Positions 1 through 7,969 of a stretch of DNA of 64,000 nt are shown piece after piece. The notes below the pieces were generated by a model. That model searched no databases, was not told the origin of the DNA, and saw only the letters and a program-made list of their open reading frames with translations. The translations under genes and the position numbers were made by a program. Positions within the stretch are counted from its first letter, which is position 1, and every line of letters begins with the position of its first letter. This DNA is from Thalassospira sp. MCCC 1A01148 (lineage in GTDB: Bacteria > Pseudomonadota > Alphaproteobacteria > Rhodospirillales > Thalassospiraceae), in contig NZ_LPVZ01000020.1 of NCBI RefSeq assembly GCF_001613795.1, positions 620,001 to 684,000 on the forward strand. Direction: 5' to 3'.

Positions 1-162
1 TTGATTTTGGTTAAAAAGTTCTATCTCTGGAACCTTTCCGGTGTTTGTCACCTCAAAATATGGCTCTTTATCCGCCATCACCTCGTCAAGGTGTTCACCG
101 GGATGATTCGCAAAAGCTGGTGAGGCCGTCAACGCCAGGATCAAAAACAACCACCGGATCAT
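1..162 (-). CDS. Secreted protein, N-terminal part (runs off left edge)
   Basis: The ATG at 162-160 overlaps the TGA of the upstream PCuAC gene as ATGA, so this is the last visible gene of the long minus-strand copper/redox operon. The 54 visible residues start with a signal peptide (MIRWLFLILALTASPAFA) followed by a polar mature start containing NHPGEHLDEV. The mature part could lead into a Sco- or thioredoxin-like fold, but the diagnostic cysteines would lie outside the window, so no function is assigned. Confidence 0.6.
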   Translation of the reverse strand, partial: MIRWLFLILALTASPAFANHPGEHLDEVMADKEPYFEVTNTGKVPEIELFNQNQ

Positions 163-608
163 TCTGTTTCCCCCTGCGGCCCGGCGGCAGCTATGCCAAG
201 AATGGCGACGTCAATGCTAATCTCGCCTGCGTTTTCAAAGCGCAATGTCATGGGAAACTTCTCACCTTCACGGAGTTTTTCATGCAATCCCGTCAACATG
301 AGATGCATTGCCCCCGGCGCCAGAGTGACCGGGCGGTTGGCCGGAACATCCAGAGCCATGACATGTCGCATCCGGCGAACATCATCGACCGTGACGACAT
401 CATGTATCATCACATGGTCGGCCACAGCTGTGGTGATTTCCAGAAGGCGGTCGGTCGCAGCGCTTGTGATCGTAAGATATGCCACACCCGGACGGGATGT
501 CAGAATCGTGGCACGTGCCCAGGCGTCAGATATTTCGACAAGGTTTCCGGCAGAAACCGGTAGTGCTGATAGCAAGGTCATGACGAGGGCGATGGCTGTT
601 CTTTTCAT
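159..608 (-). CDS. Periplasmic copper chaperone PCuAC (first copy)
   Basis: A 149-residue secreted protein with a cleavable signal peptide ending near PVSAG. The family binds Cu(I) in the periplasm and delivers it, usually with Sco, to the CuA centre of cytochrome oxidase. The ligand pattern is visible: a His-containing MIHD segment near residue 67, a Met some ten residues later in VRRM, and MHLM near residue 102. The start overlaps the stop of the upstream Sco gene by 4 bp, and the stop overlaps the next gene by 4 bp, so translation is probably coupled. A second PCuAC gene lies at 14218-14697 in another operon, next to another Sco gene. Confidence 0.9.
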   Translation of the reverse strand: MKRTAIALVMTLLSALPVSAGNLVEISDAWARATILTSRPGVAYLTITSAATDRLLEITTAVADHVMIHDVVTVDDVRRMRHVMALDVPANRPVTLAPGAMHLMLTGLHEKLREGEKFPMTLRFENAGEISIDVAILGIAAAGPQGETE

Positions 609-1255
609 ATTGTACTCCCATTCATGATCGCGAGAATCCGGATTGCCATGTCTTCTGCCGGCTGATCTCCTTCACGAAAGACAGTCAGGTAACGCCCATC
701 CGGTGCCATCAGATAAAGATGCCCGGAATGGGCCATCAAATAGCCGTCCGGTGCTGTATCGTCGTCCAACTTTTCGTAATAGACCCGAAAAGCCTCGGCG
801 GCTGCAGCGACATCCTCCTTACTACCGGTCAATCCGATCAGCGCCGGATGAAAGGCCTCGACATATTCCGTCATGACGTCAGGTGTATCGCGTGCCGGAT
901 CAATTGTAATGAATATCGGTGCCACGCTGTCGGCTTCACGCCCCATGCGGTCAAGCGCATCCGCCATATAGGCAAGTGTGGTCGGACAAACATCAGGACA
1001 ATGTGTGAAACCGAAAAAGACAAGCTGCCAACGCCCCGGGAAGCTTGCTTCACTCACACGGTTCCCCTGATGATCGGTCAAGGAAAAATCAGAGTGAATG
1101 GCGGCTTCTCCCGTCCCTTCGGCCCCCGACGACATTTGCTTGCGGTCGGAAGCCTGGAAGATATATGCGCCGCCAAAGAGCAGTACAGCAAGGACAACCA
1201 TCCCCCACAATAGGGAACGGATGAAACGTAACCGGTTGAAATTATTCGATGTCAT
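605..1255 (-). CDS. SCO1/SenC-family copper metallochaperone (first copy)
   Basis: A 216-residue protein with one N-terminal membrane anchor (about residues 12-32) and a periplasmic thioredoxin fold. The copper site is complete: CPDVC near residue 87 and a conserved His in the AHSGH segment near residue 177. Sco proteins load copper into the CuA site of cytochrome c oxidase or keep its cysteines reduced. It is followed by PCuAC with a 4-bp overlap, the standard partner arrangement. This is one of three Sco genes in the window (others at 11688 and 14694). Confidence 0.93.
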   Translation of the reverse strand: MTSNNFNRLRFIRSLLWGMVVLAVLLFGGAYIFQASDRKQMSSGAEGTGEAAIHSDFSLTDHQGNRVSEASFPGRWQLVFFGFTHCPDVCPTTLAYMADALDRMGREADSVAPIFITIDPARDTPDVMTEYVEAFHPALIGLTGSKEDVAAAAEAFRVYYEKLDDDTAPDGYLMAHSGHLYLMAPDGRYLTVFREGDQPAEDMAIRILAIMNGSTI

Positions 1256-1317
1256 GAAACGATCCCGTGGAAAATCCCGCCCGGGTATTTGTCCCGGGCG
1301 GGTGTCATGTCACGATG

Positions 1318-1578
1318 TTATTTGTCGGAAGGCTGCGGCATGTGATCGGTCATAGCAGCCATCATTTCAGTACACTGCTCCATCATCGGCCCCATCTGGC
1401 TCATCATCTTCATCATACCCATCATGCCCTGCATATCCCCCATGCCTGAATTGCCATCATGCTCCATCATCGGGGATTGCTTGTCCGGAGTTTGGGCTTC
1501 CTGGGCATATAGGGCTGTTGTCGCCAGTCCCGCGACCATCATTGTGGCAAACGCGGTGAGTTTGATTGATTTACGCAT
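1318..1578 (-). CDS. Small secreted methionine-rich protein, probable copper binder
   Basis: About 86 residues from the ATG at 1578, chosen because an AAAGGA ribosome binding site lies nine bases upstream; an earlier ATG lies directly on that site. A signal peptide ends near YAQ. The mature protein is packed with methionines (repeated MM, GMM and MMK units), with one Cys and a His near the end. Such Met-rich tails bind Cu(I) in copper-resistance proteins. It overlaps the upstream membrane-protein gene by 8 bp. A binding role is inferred from composition and neighbours only. Confidence 0.7.
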   Translation of the reverse strand: MRKSIKLTAFATMMVAGLATTALYAQEAQTPDKQSPMMEHDGNSGMGDMQGMMGMMKMMSQMGPMMEQCTEMMAAMTDHMPQPSDK

Positions 1579-1987
1579 CTCTAACATTCCTTTCGGTTGT
1601 GGACTCATGTCCCGACTGGGGTGTTACAGACGCTATATTTGCGCCTGATGCAGCCGGGGACCTTCCGGCCTCGTTGCCGGGAAGACTGTTTTTCGGGGTT
1701 TCATCGGATGAAGGGGCGATATCGCTGGCGCTCTTTTTCGACGAACAGGCCTTTTTGTTCATGCATAAACCCAGCGCACACATGGCTACGCAAGGCAGAA
1801 CAGAAAGGAGCAAAGGTGCAATGCCGACCGCAACCATCCAGCTCCAGTTAAATGCAAGCCCAGCGACAAGGGCAGTTCCAGCCAGCACAAATACACCGCG
1901 ACGTCCCTTCAGGTAATATCGAACGGCATGAACCACGTCATGCCCAAGCGAGGTATTACCGGATTTGGCTTGTTGTATCTCGGTCAT
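1571..1987 (-). CDS. Membrane protein of unknown function with CxxxC and CMNKKAC
   Basis: A 138-residue protein with a basic N-terminal segment (YYLKGRRG), two closely spaced membrane segments (about residues 32-48 and 50-75) and a hydrophilic, Ser/Pro-rich tail. Cysteines sit in the second segment and just after it (LPCVAMC, LCMNKKAC), a layout seen in small mercury/copper uptake proteins, but I do not recognise a named family. It lies in the copper/redox operon, 13 bp after the TlpA-like gene and overlapping the Met-rich gene. Confidence 0.65.
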   Translation of the reverse strand: MTEIQQAKSGNTSLGHDVVHAVRYYLKGRRGVFVLAGTALVAGLAFNWSWMVAVGIAPLLLSVLPCVAMCALGLCMNKKACSSKKSASDIAPSSDETPKNSLPGNEAGRSPAASGANIASVTPQSGHESTTERNVRDA

Positions 1988-2000
1988 AGGAGTTCCTTCC

Positions 2001-2603
2001 TCAATCGGTGTAGATGTGGGATTTAAGAAAATCTATCATCTCTGCTGTCGCCCATTCGGTCGGTCCGACAAGTCGACCAAGCTCGCGGCCGTTCCTGTCA
2101 ATCAGAAGCGTCGTCGGTAAACCGGGGATGCCCAGAGCCGTCGTGGTTTTCATGGTTGGATCGATGAAGAGGTCCAGATTCCGGATGCCGATTTCGCTAT
2201 AGAAATCCTGCACGACATCCGCTCCGGCCCGGTCGATCGACAAGGCAACGACTTTGAACTCCGAACTGCCGAGTTCGGCCTGCAGGGCATCCAGGGTCGG
2301 CATTTCCTCGCGGCAAGGAACACACCAGGTAGCCCAGACATTCAGCAAGACGACCGTTCCCTCGAAATCACTCAGTGTCATGGGTTGACCTTCGGCGTTT
2401 TCGAACCCGAATTCGGGAAGAGGCCGGGGAACGTCATGCATGACAAACGAGCGCTGTTGTCTCTGCCTTACATTGTCCGCTGCCTGATCGGTGACATTCT
2501 TCTCGTTGCGTAACGAAACTATGGTCAATGTGGTAACAACCACCAGTATGATGCCAGCGGCAAACCCCACTTTCAGGTTCATATGCACCAAGAGGCTCTT
2601 CAT
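2001..2603 (-). CDS. TlpA-like membrane-anchored thioredoxin
   Basis: A 200-residue protein with one N-terminal membrane segment (about residues 12-30) and a periplasmic thioredoxin fold of the TlpA/ResA type. The active site WCVPC is at about residue 93, and the cis-proline loop appears as GIPGLPTT. TlpA proteins reduce disulfides in periplasmic targets such as Sco and CuA. It overlaps the upstream CcmG-like gene by 4 bp. Two thioredoxins in tandem inside a copper operon suggest that they keep copper-site cysteines or haem-binding cysteines reduced. Confidence 0.9.
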   Translation of the reverse strand: MKSLLVHMNLKVGFAAGIILVVVTTLTIVSLRNEKNVTDQAADNVRQRQQRSFVMHDVPRPLPEFGFENAEGQPMTLSDFEGTVVLLNVWATWCVPCREEMPTLDALQAELGSSEFKVVALSIDRAGADVVQDFYSEIGIRNLDLFIDPTMKTTTALGIPGLPTTLLIDRNGRELGRLVGPTEWATAEMIDFLKSHIYTD

Positions 2604-3205
2604 CGAGGTGCCTCCGCAGTTCCGGCACCTGAGGCCTCATTACGCAATTTTTCGACCCTTGGCAGAATGGTCTCGGCCAACACTTTTTCCGTTACCGGCC
2701 CGACATGCTTGTAAGCAATGTTCCCTTTTGCATCGACAACGAAGGTCTCAGGGACGCCATAGACGCCCCAGTCAATTGCCACACGCCCGTTAATGTCCGC
2801 ACCTGTTCTCGTATAGGGATCGCCAAGGCTATCGAGCCATTCTGCAGCGTCGTCAGGCTGATCCTTATAGTTCAGACCATGCAGTGGAACGGTGCCGTCG
2901 CGGGCCAGTTTCATGAACACGGGGTGTTCTTCACGGCACGCGACACACCAGGAGGCAAAAACATTGACCAGCGACACTTCACCTTTGAGATCCGTACTCG
3001 ACAAACCTTGCATCCGGCCTTTTACCGGCGGAAGGTCAAATTCGGGGACCTGTCTGCCCAACAGGGCCGAGGGGAGTGTGTTGGGATCAAGAGTCAATCC
3101 CTTCGCCAGGGCCACACCCAATATCAAGGCGATGCCAAGCGGCAGAAAATAGATCAGCCGGTTGAAGTGCTTTTGCGGGCGATGTTCTTTGGGGACTGCA
3201 CTCAT
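2600..3205 (-). CDS. CcmG/DsbE-like thiol:disulfide reductase
   Basis: A 201-residue membrane-anchored thioredoxin-fold protein of the DsbE/CcmG type. It has a membrane segment at about residues 18-36, active site WCVAC near residue 88, and the acidic/GVYGVPETF region typical of CcmG. Family members reduce apocytochrome c cysteines before haem attachment. It follows the cytochrome c gene with a 4-bp overlap, which fits a role in maturing that cytochrome, although no other ccm genes are present. A dedicated paralogue for a metal-stress cytochrome is also possible. Confidence 0.9.
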   Translation of the reverse strand: MSAVPKEHRPQKHFNRLIYFLPLGIALILGVALAKGLTLDPNTLPSALLGRQVPEFDLPPVKGRMQGLSSTDLKGEVSLVNVFASWCVACREEHPVFMKLARDGTVPLHGLNYKDQPDDAAEWLDSLGDPYTRTGADINGRVAIDWGVYGVPETFVVDAKGNIAYKHVGPVTEKVLAETILPRVEKLRNEASGAGTAEAPR

Positions 3206-3687
3206 TTCGCCCTCCCGTCTTTAGGATTCAGATTGTGCTGGAATGCGCGTTCCTCGTCCGACCAGACACTCTTGATATAGCCAAGTACAGCGATGATCTC
3301 CTCATCACTCAGAACATCCTCGAATGCAGGCATATCGCTCTCATATCCCGGCACGACAGCGCCAATCCCGAACTTGGTCATCGCATAAAGTTCCAGGTCG
3401 CTATGGCGCCATGTATGACCACTGGCATCGTGCGGCGGCGCAGGCATCCGCCCGGTATCAAGGCGGCGCTTCCAGTTTTTCTGCCCCTCAAGATTTGCAC
3501 CATGGCACGATGCGCAGAATTCAGCATAGACATCGTTGCCCAGTGCAATCTGTTCCGGAGTGATCGGCTTTTCCAGAAAAGTCAGATTCTCGGGCGTTGA
3601 TCCAGCATCCGCTACCCCGGACAACAAAGCCATGCCGACGCCAGCCATTAATCCGGTGACCAATGATCCAGGCGATACAGCGATCAT
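3202..3687 (-). CDS. Secreted c-type cytochrome, single haem
   Basis: A 161-residue protein with a signal peptide (ending near VADA) and one CASCH haem-binding motif at about residue 58. The distal Met is probably in the SDMPAFEDVLSDEE segment, typical of class I cytochromes. It would carry electrons in the periplasm, plausibly to the terminal oxidase served by the neighbouring Sco and PCuAC proteins. It overlaps both neighbours by 4 bp. Similar small cytochromes are common in proteobacterial copper-resistance islands. Confidence 0.88.
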   Translation of the reverse strand: MIAVSPGSLVTGLMAGVGMALLSGVADAGSTPENLTFLEKPITPEQIALGNDVYAEFCASCHGANLEGQKNWKRRLDTGRMPAPPHDASGHTWRHSDLELYAMTKFGIGAVVPGYESDMPAFEDVLSDEEIIAVLGYIKSVWSDEERAFQHNLNPKDGRAK

Positions 3688-3842
3688 TTCCTGCCCCGCA
3701 GATATTTAAACAACGCGAGAACACTCATGATCAGGATCGCAAGGATCAGAAGAAACACAAGACCGCCTCCTGCCATCATCAGCATCATCATCGGGCCCCC
3801 CATCATCGAACCATCCATCATCTGTCCAAAACACTCATTCAT
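3684..3842 (-). CDS. Small Met-rich single-span membrane protein
   Basis: 52 residues from the ATG at 3842, which overlaps the end of the DUF411 gene in the string AATGAATGAG. The N-terminal third contains NECFGQMMDGSMMGGPMMM, and the rest is one hydrophobic helix with a basic end (YLRGRK). The stop overlaps the cytochrome start. Met/Cys-rich one-helix proteins like this are frequent companions of copper genes. The function is unknown and the metal link is inferred. Confidence 0.6.
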   Translation of the reverse strand: MNECFGQMMDGSMMGGPMMMLMMAGGGLVFLLILAILIMSVLALFKYLRGRK

Positions 3843-4323
3843 TGGCGTAAACGGCAATGCCGTCCTCTCCGAACGCATAGGTTTTCAGCGTCCCGGTTTT
3901 TTCACGTGCCATGCCCGGCGCATTTGGTGGCATGCCGGGCAGCGTGATACCCGTTATATCCGGGCGTTCATCAAGCATCCGTTCAATGATCTCGGCGGGA
4001 ACCAGCCCGCTTACGACATATCCGTCAATCTCGGCCAAATGGCAGCCCAGCCCTTGCTCCGGGACACCGGCGGCAACGGATCGCTTGTCGAAATCGCGAT
4101 CATCGACACGGGTAACCTGATATCCATTGGTCTCAAGATATTCGCCATAGGCATCACAGCATCCGCAGTTCGGATCCCGATAGATTGTGATCGATTTGCT
4201 TCTCTCACCAGCTACTGTCACGTTCGTTTGCGCCTCTCCTTTTCCCGGAGCAAACATTGTAAATGCAGCACTTCCGGCAACAGCCAGAATCGCAACACCT
4301 GTCACAATCACTAATTTTCTCAT
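3835..4323 (-). CDS. DUF411 family metal-binding protein
   Basis: About 162 residues from the ATG at 4323, preferred because a GGAG sits six bases upstream. It has a signal peptide or anchor followed by the DUF411 signature: YRDPNCGCCDAY near mature residue 30, then GCHLAEIDGY, GLVPAEII and LPGMPPNAPGM. DUF411 proteins occur with copper and other heavy-metal resistance genes and are thought to bind metal through the CxCC cysteines and the later Cys/His. It sits 14 bp downstream of the BNR-repeat gene in the same operon. Confidence 0.88.
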   Translation of the reverse strand: MRKLVIVTGVAILAVAGSAAFTMFAPGKGEAQTNVTVAGERSKSITIYRDPNCGCCDAYGEYLETNGYQVTRVDDRDFDKRSVAAGVPEQGLGCHLAEIDGYVVSGLVPAEIIERMLDERPDITGITLPGMPPNAPGMAREKTGTLKTYAFGEDGIAVYANE

Positions 4324-4337
4324 CTGTTTCTCCATCA

Positions 4338-5279
4338 TCATATGTTCGCAATGGCGGTCCACGTCCTGCCACCGTCTGGGCTTTGTAAAACCCCGTCGTT
4401 ATTCACAATTACGAGATCATCAGCGCGTAGCGGATGAACCGCGAGTGCTGTTGCGATAACTTCTGAACGCTTTAACCAGGTGACACCCGCATCGTGCGAT
4501 TGCCAAATTCCGGATGGCAATCCGGCATAAAGTGTGGCCGGTCGCGATACCGCACTGACCAGCGCACTCACAGGTTCACCCTCAGGTAAGGGTACTTTGG
4601 GAGTTGCCTGCTTTCCGGACGCAAGAGCATCCATGGCATCGCCCGGCTGAACATCCTGCCAACGGCAGAAACAATCCGGCACACGCGTTACACCGGTATC
4701 GGTTCCGGCATATAGCCAGATCCCACCCATTCCGGTTGCCAGATCGACTGAAGACAGTGCTGTCAGATCTCGCTCGGCATTCGCTAACCATGGCCGGTCC
4801 ATGACAAACACCCATGACTGACCAGCATCATCGCTCTGCCATAAGCCGTCACCGCGAATGGCGGCATATATGGTATCTGGGTTTGTCACCGCCGTTGTGA
4901 TGGCAGTGACGGCAGCTTCTGGCAGTCCTTGCCCGCGCACGTCCCAACTTTTCCCGCCATCGACAGACAGAACAATCCCGCCGGTATCCAGACCGCCAAC
5001 AATGCGGCCCGGCCTTTCCGGATGTGTTGTAAAAGTGAGAATGGTGCCTTCCGACACCTTCGGCAGCGCTGTCCAGTTTTGGCTCCCATTGCGATAAAGA
5101 AGCGAGGTACCGCGCGCAACAATCAGCGAATTGCCGTCAAAAACGATTGCACTGCTTGTGCTTTTGCTAATCGCGGCAAAGGCCGTGGCTGGCAACAGGT
5201 AGAGGCCGGCACCCGCCATGAGACCGCGAAGCAGCACACGTCTGGAAACGGCGCCACCCACTATGGTGTTTCTCTTCAT
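4338..5279 (-). CDS. Tat-exported beta-propeller (BNR/sialidase-like repeat) protein
   Basis: About 313 residues from the ATG at 5279, which is preferred over a start 15 bases upstream. The N-terminus has a twin-arginine signal (SRRVLLRGL then a hydrophobic stretch). The rest repeats BNR-type blades: SVDGGKSW, SDDAGQSW, SHDAGVTW and SPDGGRTW. Catalytic sialidase residues are not evident, so this is more likely a scaffold or photosystem-assembly (Ycf48)-like propeller. It is the first gene of the 5.2-kb minus-strand copper/redox operon; its specific role there is unknown. Confidence 0.8.
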   Translation of the reverse strand: MKRNTIVGGAVSRRVLLRGLMAGAGLYLLPATAFAAISKSTSSAIVFDGNSLIVARGTSLLYRNGSQNWTALPKVSEGTILTFTTHPERPGRIVGGLDTGGIVLSVDGGKSWDVRGQGLPEAAVTAITTAVTNPDTIYAAIRGDGLWQSDDAGQSWVFVMDRPWLANAERDLTALSSVDLATGMGGIWLYAGTDTGVTRVPDCFCRWQDVQPGDAMDALASGKQATPKVPLPEGEPVSALVSAVSRPATLYAGLPSGIWQSHDAGVTWLKRSEVIATALAVHPLRADDLVIVNNDGVLQSPDGGRTWTAIANI

Positions 5280-5594
5280 ATGCCTGTTTCTCAAGGAGTT
5301 GGAGCTATCAGACCGTGATACGGAACCTGCTCACAATGATCCTATAAGGTTTGATCTTCAGGGGTCGGGCTCCCGTAAAAACGGGGCGCTCAAGGCAGGG
5401 GCGGATTGCCGCCTGTCCATTGAGTGAAGCCGTGCTTTTGGGCCTCGTAGATCGGAAAACATGATTTCCGACCCTGTCTGAAGAAGCTCTCAAGCCCGCA
5501 ATAAAAATTGCGGGCACGAAGCAGCACGTCATGAGAAATCGCGGTGATGCCCCATGACACTGATATCCTCAAACCAAAACGGATTAAGGAGATA
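5280..5594. other. Intergenic region upstream of the copper/redox operon
   Basis: No convincing gene. It must hold the promoter of the minus-strand operon starting at 5279, but I see no clear operator. A perfect hairpin GCCCGCAAT-AAAA-ATTGCGGGC lies at 5494-5515. An imperfect inverted repeat around GATATCAGT flanks 5559-5599 and could end transcription of the Cys-rich gene at 5595-5924. Confidence 0.5.
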
Positions 5595-5924
5595 TCAGTT
5601 CAGAGTGTTGGTTCTGGGAGGGAATGGATCGGGAGAGTTTGAGCGGCCGGTAAGGCTGCCTGTCGGCCCGAAATGCTCGACTGAGGCGAGTGCAGGTATT
5701 GCAACTTGTACAGGCGAAATTGCGATAGTTGATACCTGAGGGCACGCAATATCGCAGTCCGGCATGATGTCGCCGCTGCCAGAACAATTCTGGCAATTGT
5801 CCATTGCCATGTCCGCCATCGGCATCCCGACATCCATAACAGCAGCGTTGACCGTCTGGAGACTTGTCCCGACGGCAAAAGCAGCGATCAAAAGTATGGT
5901 CAGAAGCCTGATACAAGCTAGCAT
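5595..5924 (-). CDS. Small secreted Cys/Met-rich protein
   Basis: A 109-residue secreted protein with a signal peptide (to about TVNA). A short metal-ligand cluster follows: VGMPMADMAMDNCQNCSG, then MPDCDIACPQ. The C-terminal half is proline-rich and looks disordered. This resembles small periplasmic copper-homeostasis proteins, but I cannot assign a family. It reads towards the copper/redox operon and is separated from it by about 315 bp, so it is probably a separate unit. Confidence 0.6.
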   Translation of the reverse strand: MLACIRLLTILLIAAFAVGTSLQTVNAAVMDVGMPMADMAMDNCQNCSGSGDIMPDCDIACPQVSTIAISPVQVAIPALASVEHFGPTGSLTGRSNSPDPFPPRTNTLN

Positions 5925-6194
5925 ACTTATAGTCTTATCCCAAGAATGAATATCTGTCGATAATAAATTCCCGTGAACATTCCTCTGTCAATCAAGAACA
6001 TGTCTCTGCGCATAGTCCAGATGGGAAAGTCAGTGGGCTGCCCGACCTTCAAGAGGAAATGACCGCACTACATTTATCGACAGATTGCCCGCAAACTACG
6101 CTGGCAGATAGAGGAACAACTCATTGTGTCTACTCATCATTGGCAGGTTCGTGGTTCGGAAGCAATAAGTGCCTTCCTTTGTTGTTAAGGCCGT

Positions 6195-6650
6195 TTATTT
6201 CCGATTGGCCAGATAATCCCTAAAAACCAGAAGGGTTTCTTCGCTAGCATAGTGTTCCATACCTTCAGCGTCAATTCGAGCCGTCTCCGCACTAATACCA
6301 AGGGCACAAAGAAAACTTTCGACAATCTGATGGCGCTCCCGGCTTTGTCGGGCGAGCTTGCGGCCTTGGGCTGTCAGGAAGATACCACGGTAGGGTCTCT
6401 GTTTGATATATCCGTCAGAAGCGAGGCGCTTGAGCATTTTGGCAACGGTAGGTTGCGCAACGCCGAGCCTGCGAACAATATCGACCTGACGAGCTTCTCC
6501 GCCATCAGTTATCAGGTCGGCAATCAGTTCGACATAGTCCTCAACCAATTCATTTCGGCGACTATTCCGCGTTTGCCGAAAACTCTCTACTTGTACGTTT
6601 TCATCAACAAGGGCACTCGAAGGCGCTTCTTCTGTCTGATCGGTAAGCAT
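6195..6650 (-). CDS. mntR: MntR-like manganese-responsive repressor (DtxR/MntR family)
   Basis: A 151-residue protein close in length to enterobacterial MntR. After a variable 30-residue tail it has the winged helix ([20 protein letters not shown]) and the dimerisation/metal region with [13 protein letters not shown]. This family represses or activates Mn transport genes when Mn2+ is bound. It is transcribed away from the multicopper oxidase-ZIP pair, and both matching operators lie in the shared intergenic region, so autoregulation and control of that pair are likely. Confidence 0.9.
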   Translation of the reverse strand: MLTDQTEEAPSSALVDENVQVESFRQTRNSRRNELVEDYVELIADLITDGGEARQVDIVRRLGVAQPTVAKMLKRLASDGYIKQRPYRGIFLTAQGRKLARQSRERHQIVESFLCALGISAETARIDAEGMEHYASEETLLVFRDYLANRK

Positions 6651-6672
6651 GCGATTTCCTTGGTAGTTATCA

Positions 6673-6706
6673 GCAATAAGGTATAGCTAAAGCTATACCT
6701 TATTGC
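6673..6706. promoter_or_regulatory. Perfect 16-bp inverted repeat, probable MntR operator 1
   Basis: GCAATAAGGTATAGCT and its exact reverse complement are separated by AA. The site lies 23 bp upstream of the mntR-like start. Its core TATAGCTAAAGCTATA matches the second site at 6762-6777 in 13 of 16 positions. The symmetry and position suggest a dimeric repressor site, and MntR from the adjacent gene is the natural candidate. Confidence 0.8.
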
Positions 6707-6761
6707 AATACAGCAAACTGTTGTCTGATTTAACAGGAACTGACGTGGTGATCTGTTTTAA

Positions 6762-6777
6762 CATAGCTATTGCTATA
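6762..6777. promoter_or_regulatory. Probable MntR operator 2, upstream of multicopper oxidase
   Basis: CATAGCTATTGCTATA shares the NATAGCTANNGCTATA pattern with operator 1 and lies about 52 bp upstream of the oxidase start. It could therefore overlap its promoter. Two copies of the same dyad, one near each divergent gene, support joint control. Confidence 0.7.
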
Positions 6778-6829
6778 TTATAGAGTAAGTGCTTTTATTG
6801 ATTGAAACCCCTGTATTAAGGAAACTCTC

Positions 6830-7969
6830 ATGCGTCGATGGCTACCAGTAGTTCTTAACCGTCGGAGGTTCCTCGGAGCTGGCATCATCGCAACTGCGGG
6901 GGCGACCTTGGCTGCTCGGGAGACGCTTGGCCAATCGGACACATCACAGGGCACGAAGAACCATGATGGCGACAGATTGGGTAGCGGAAATATGTCGGAA
7001 ATGCCGGGCCATGCTACTAACCATGGAACGATGATGACCGTTGGAGATGTCGACGAGGTGCGCAATGGCTTCGACACCTCAAAACTTCTTACCGATTGGG
7101 ATACAGGAACGATCTCGCAGCTACCTGATGGACGGCGTCTGCGTACTTTCGAAATTGATGCCATCGACAAGGAGATCGAAATTGCTCCCGGTGTCATGTT
7201 CCCCGCATGGACATATAATGGCCGGGTACCAGGTCCGGCATTGCGAGCAACTGAAGGCGAGCGACTCAGAGTCATCTTCCGCAACTATGGCTCTCACCCG
7301 CACTCGATCCACTTCCACGGGATTCATTCGGCTCGCATGGACGGTGTGCCCGGGGCCGGAGTGGTTGGCCCAGGAGAAGAGTTTATCTATGAATTCGATG
7401 CCGAACCGTTCGGCTGCCACCTCTATCACTGCCACGCACTCCCCCTAAAACGGCACATCCATAAGGGGCTTTACGGGCTCTTTATCATTGATCCTGACCC
7501 GGGACGACATCCCGAAAATACTGATATCGCCAGATCCAGACTGCTAGGGACAAAGGAGAACAATCAGTGGCAGGAATTCGCAATGGTAATGAATGCCTTC
7601 GACACCAACTTTGACGACGAGAACGAGGTCTACGCGGTCAATACTGTTGCACATGCCTACATGAAGCGACCTATCCCTGTGAGACGCGACAGACCGGTCC
7701 GCATTTACCTTGCCAATCTCGTCGAATTCGATCCGATCAACTCGTTTCACCTGCATGCGAACTTCTTCAACTATTTCGATCACGGCACCACACTAACGCC
7801 GACACAACTGACGATTGATACCGTCATGCAGTGTCAGGGGCAGCGAGGCATTATCGAGTTCTCGTTCGAGAATCACGAGCCTGGGCTCTACATGTTTCAT
7901 GCGCACCAGTCCGAGTTCGCCGAACTGGGCTGGATGAGCTTTTTTGATGTTCAGGAGGCCAGAGCATGA
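6830..7969 (+). CDS. Multicopper oxidase, Tat-exported
   Basis: 379 residues with a twin-arginine signal (NRRRFLGAG). The paired cupredoxin copper motifs are visible: HSIHFHG near residue 158, HLYHCHALPLKRHIH near residue 197, NSFHLHANFF near residue 306 and MFHAHQSEF near residue 360. It could oxidise Cu(I), Mn(II) or phenolics. The next gene is a ZIP metal transporter overlapping by 4 bp, and MntR-type operators lie upstream. Manganese oxidation or a Mn-linked role is therefore attractive but unproven, and periplasmic copper detoxification is the alternative. Confidence 0.9.
   Translation: MRRWLPVVLNRRRFLGAGIIATAGATLAARETLGQSDTSQGTKNHDGDRLGSGNMSEMPGHATNHGTMMTVGDVDEVRNGFDTSKLLTDWDTGTISQLPDGRRLRTFEIDAIDKEIEIAPGVMFPAWTYNGRVPGPALRATEGERLRVIFRNYGSHPHSIHFHGIHSARMDGVPGAGVVGPGEEFIYEFDAEPFGCHLYHCHALPLKRHIHKGLYGLFIIDPDPGRHPENTDIARSRLLGTKENNQWQEFAMVMNAFDTNFDDENEVYAVNTVAHAYMKRPIPVRRDRPVRIYLANLVEFDPINSFHLHANFFNYFDHGTTLTPTQLTIDTVMQCQGQRGIIEFSFENHEPGLYMFHAHQSEFAELGWMSFFDVQEARA

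Noticed and set aside
5308..5532. 74-aa minus-strand frame upstream of the copper operon
   Set aside because: It includes a perfect hairpin and has no ribosome binding site; more likely intergenic.
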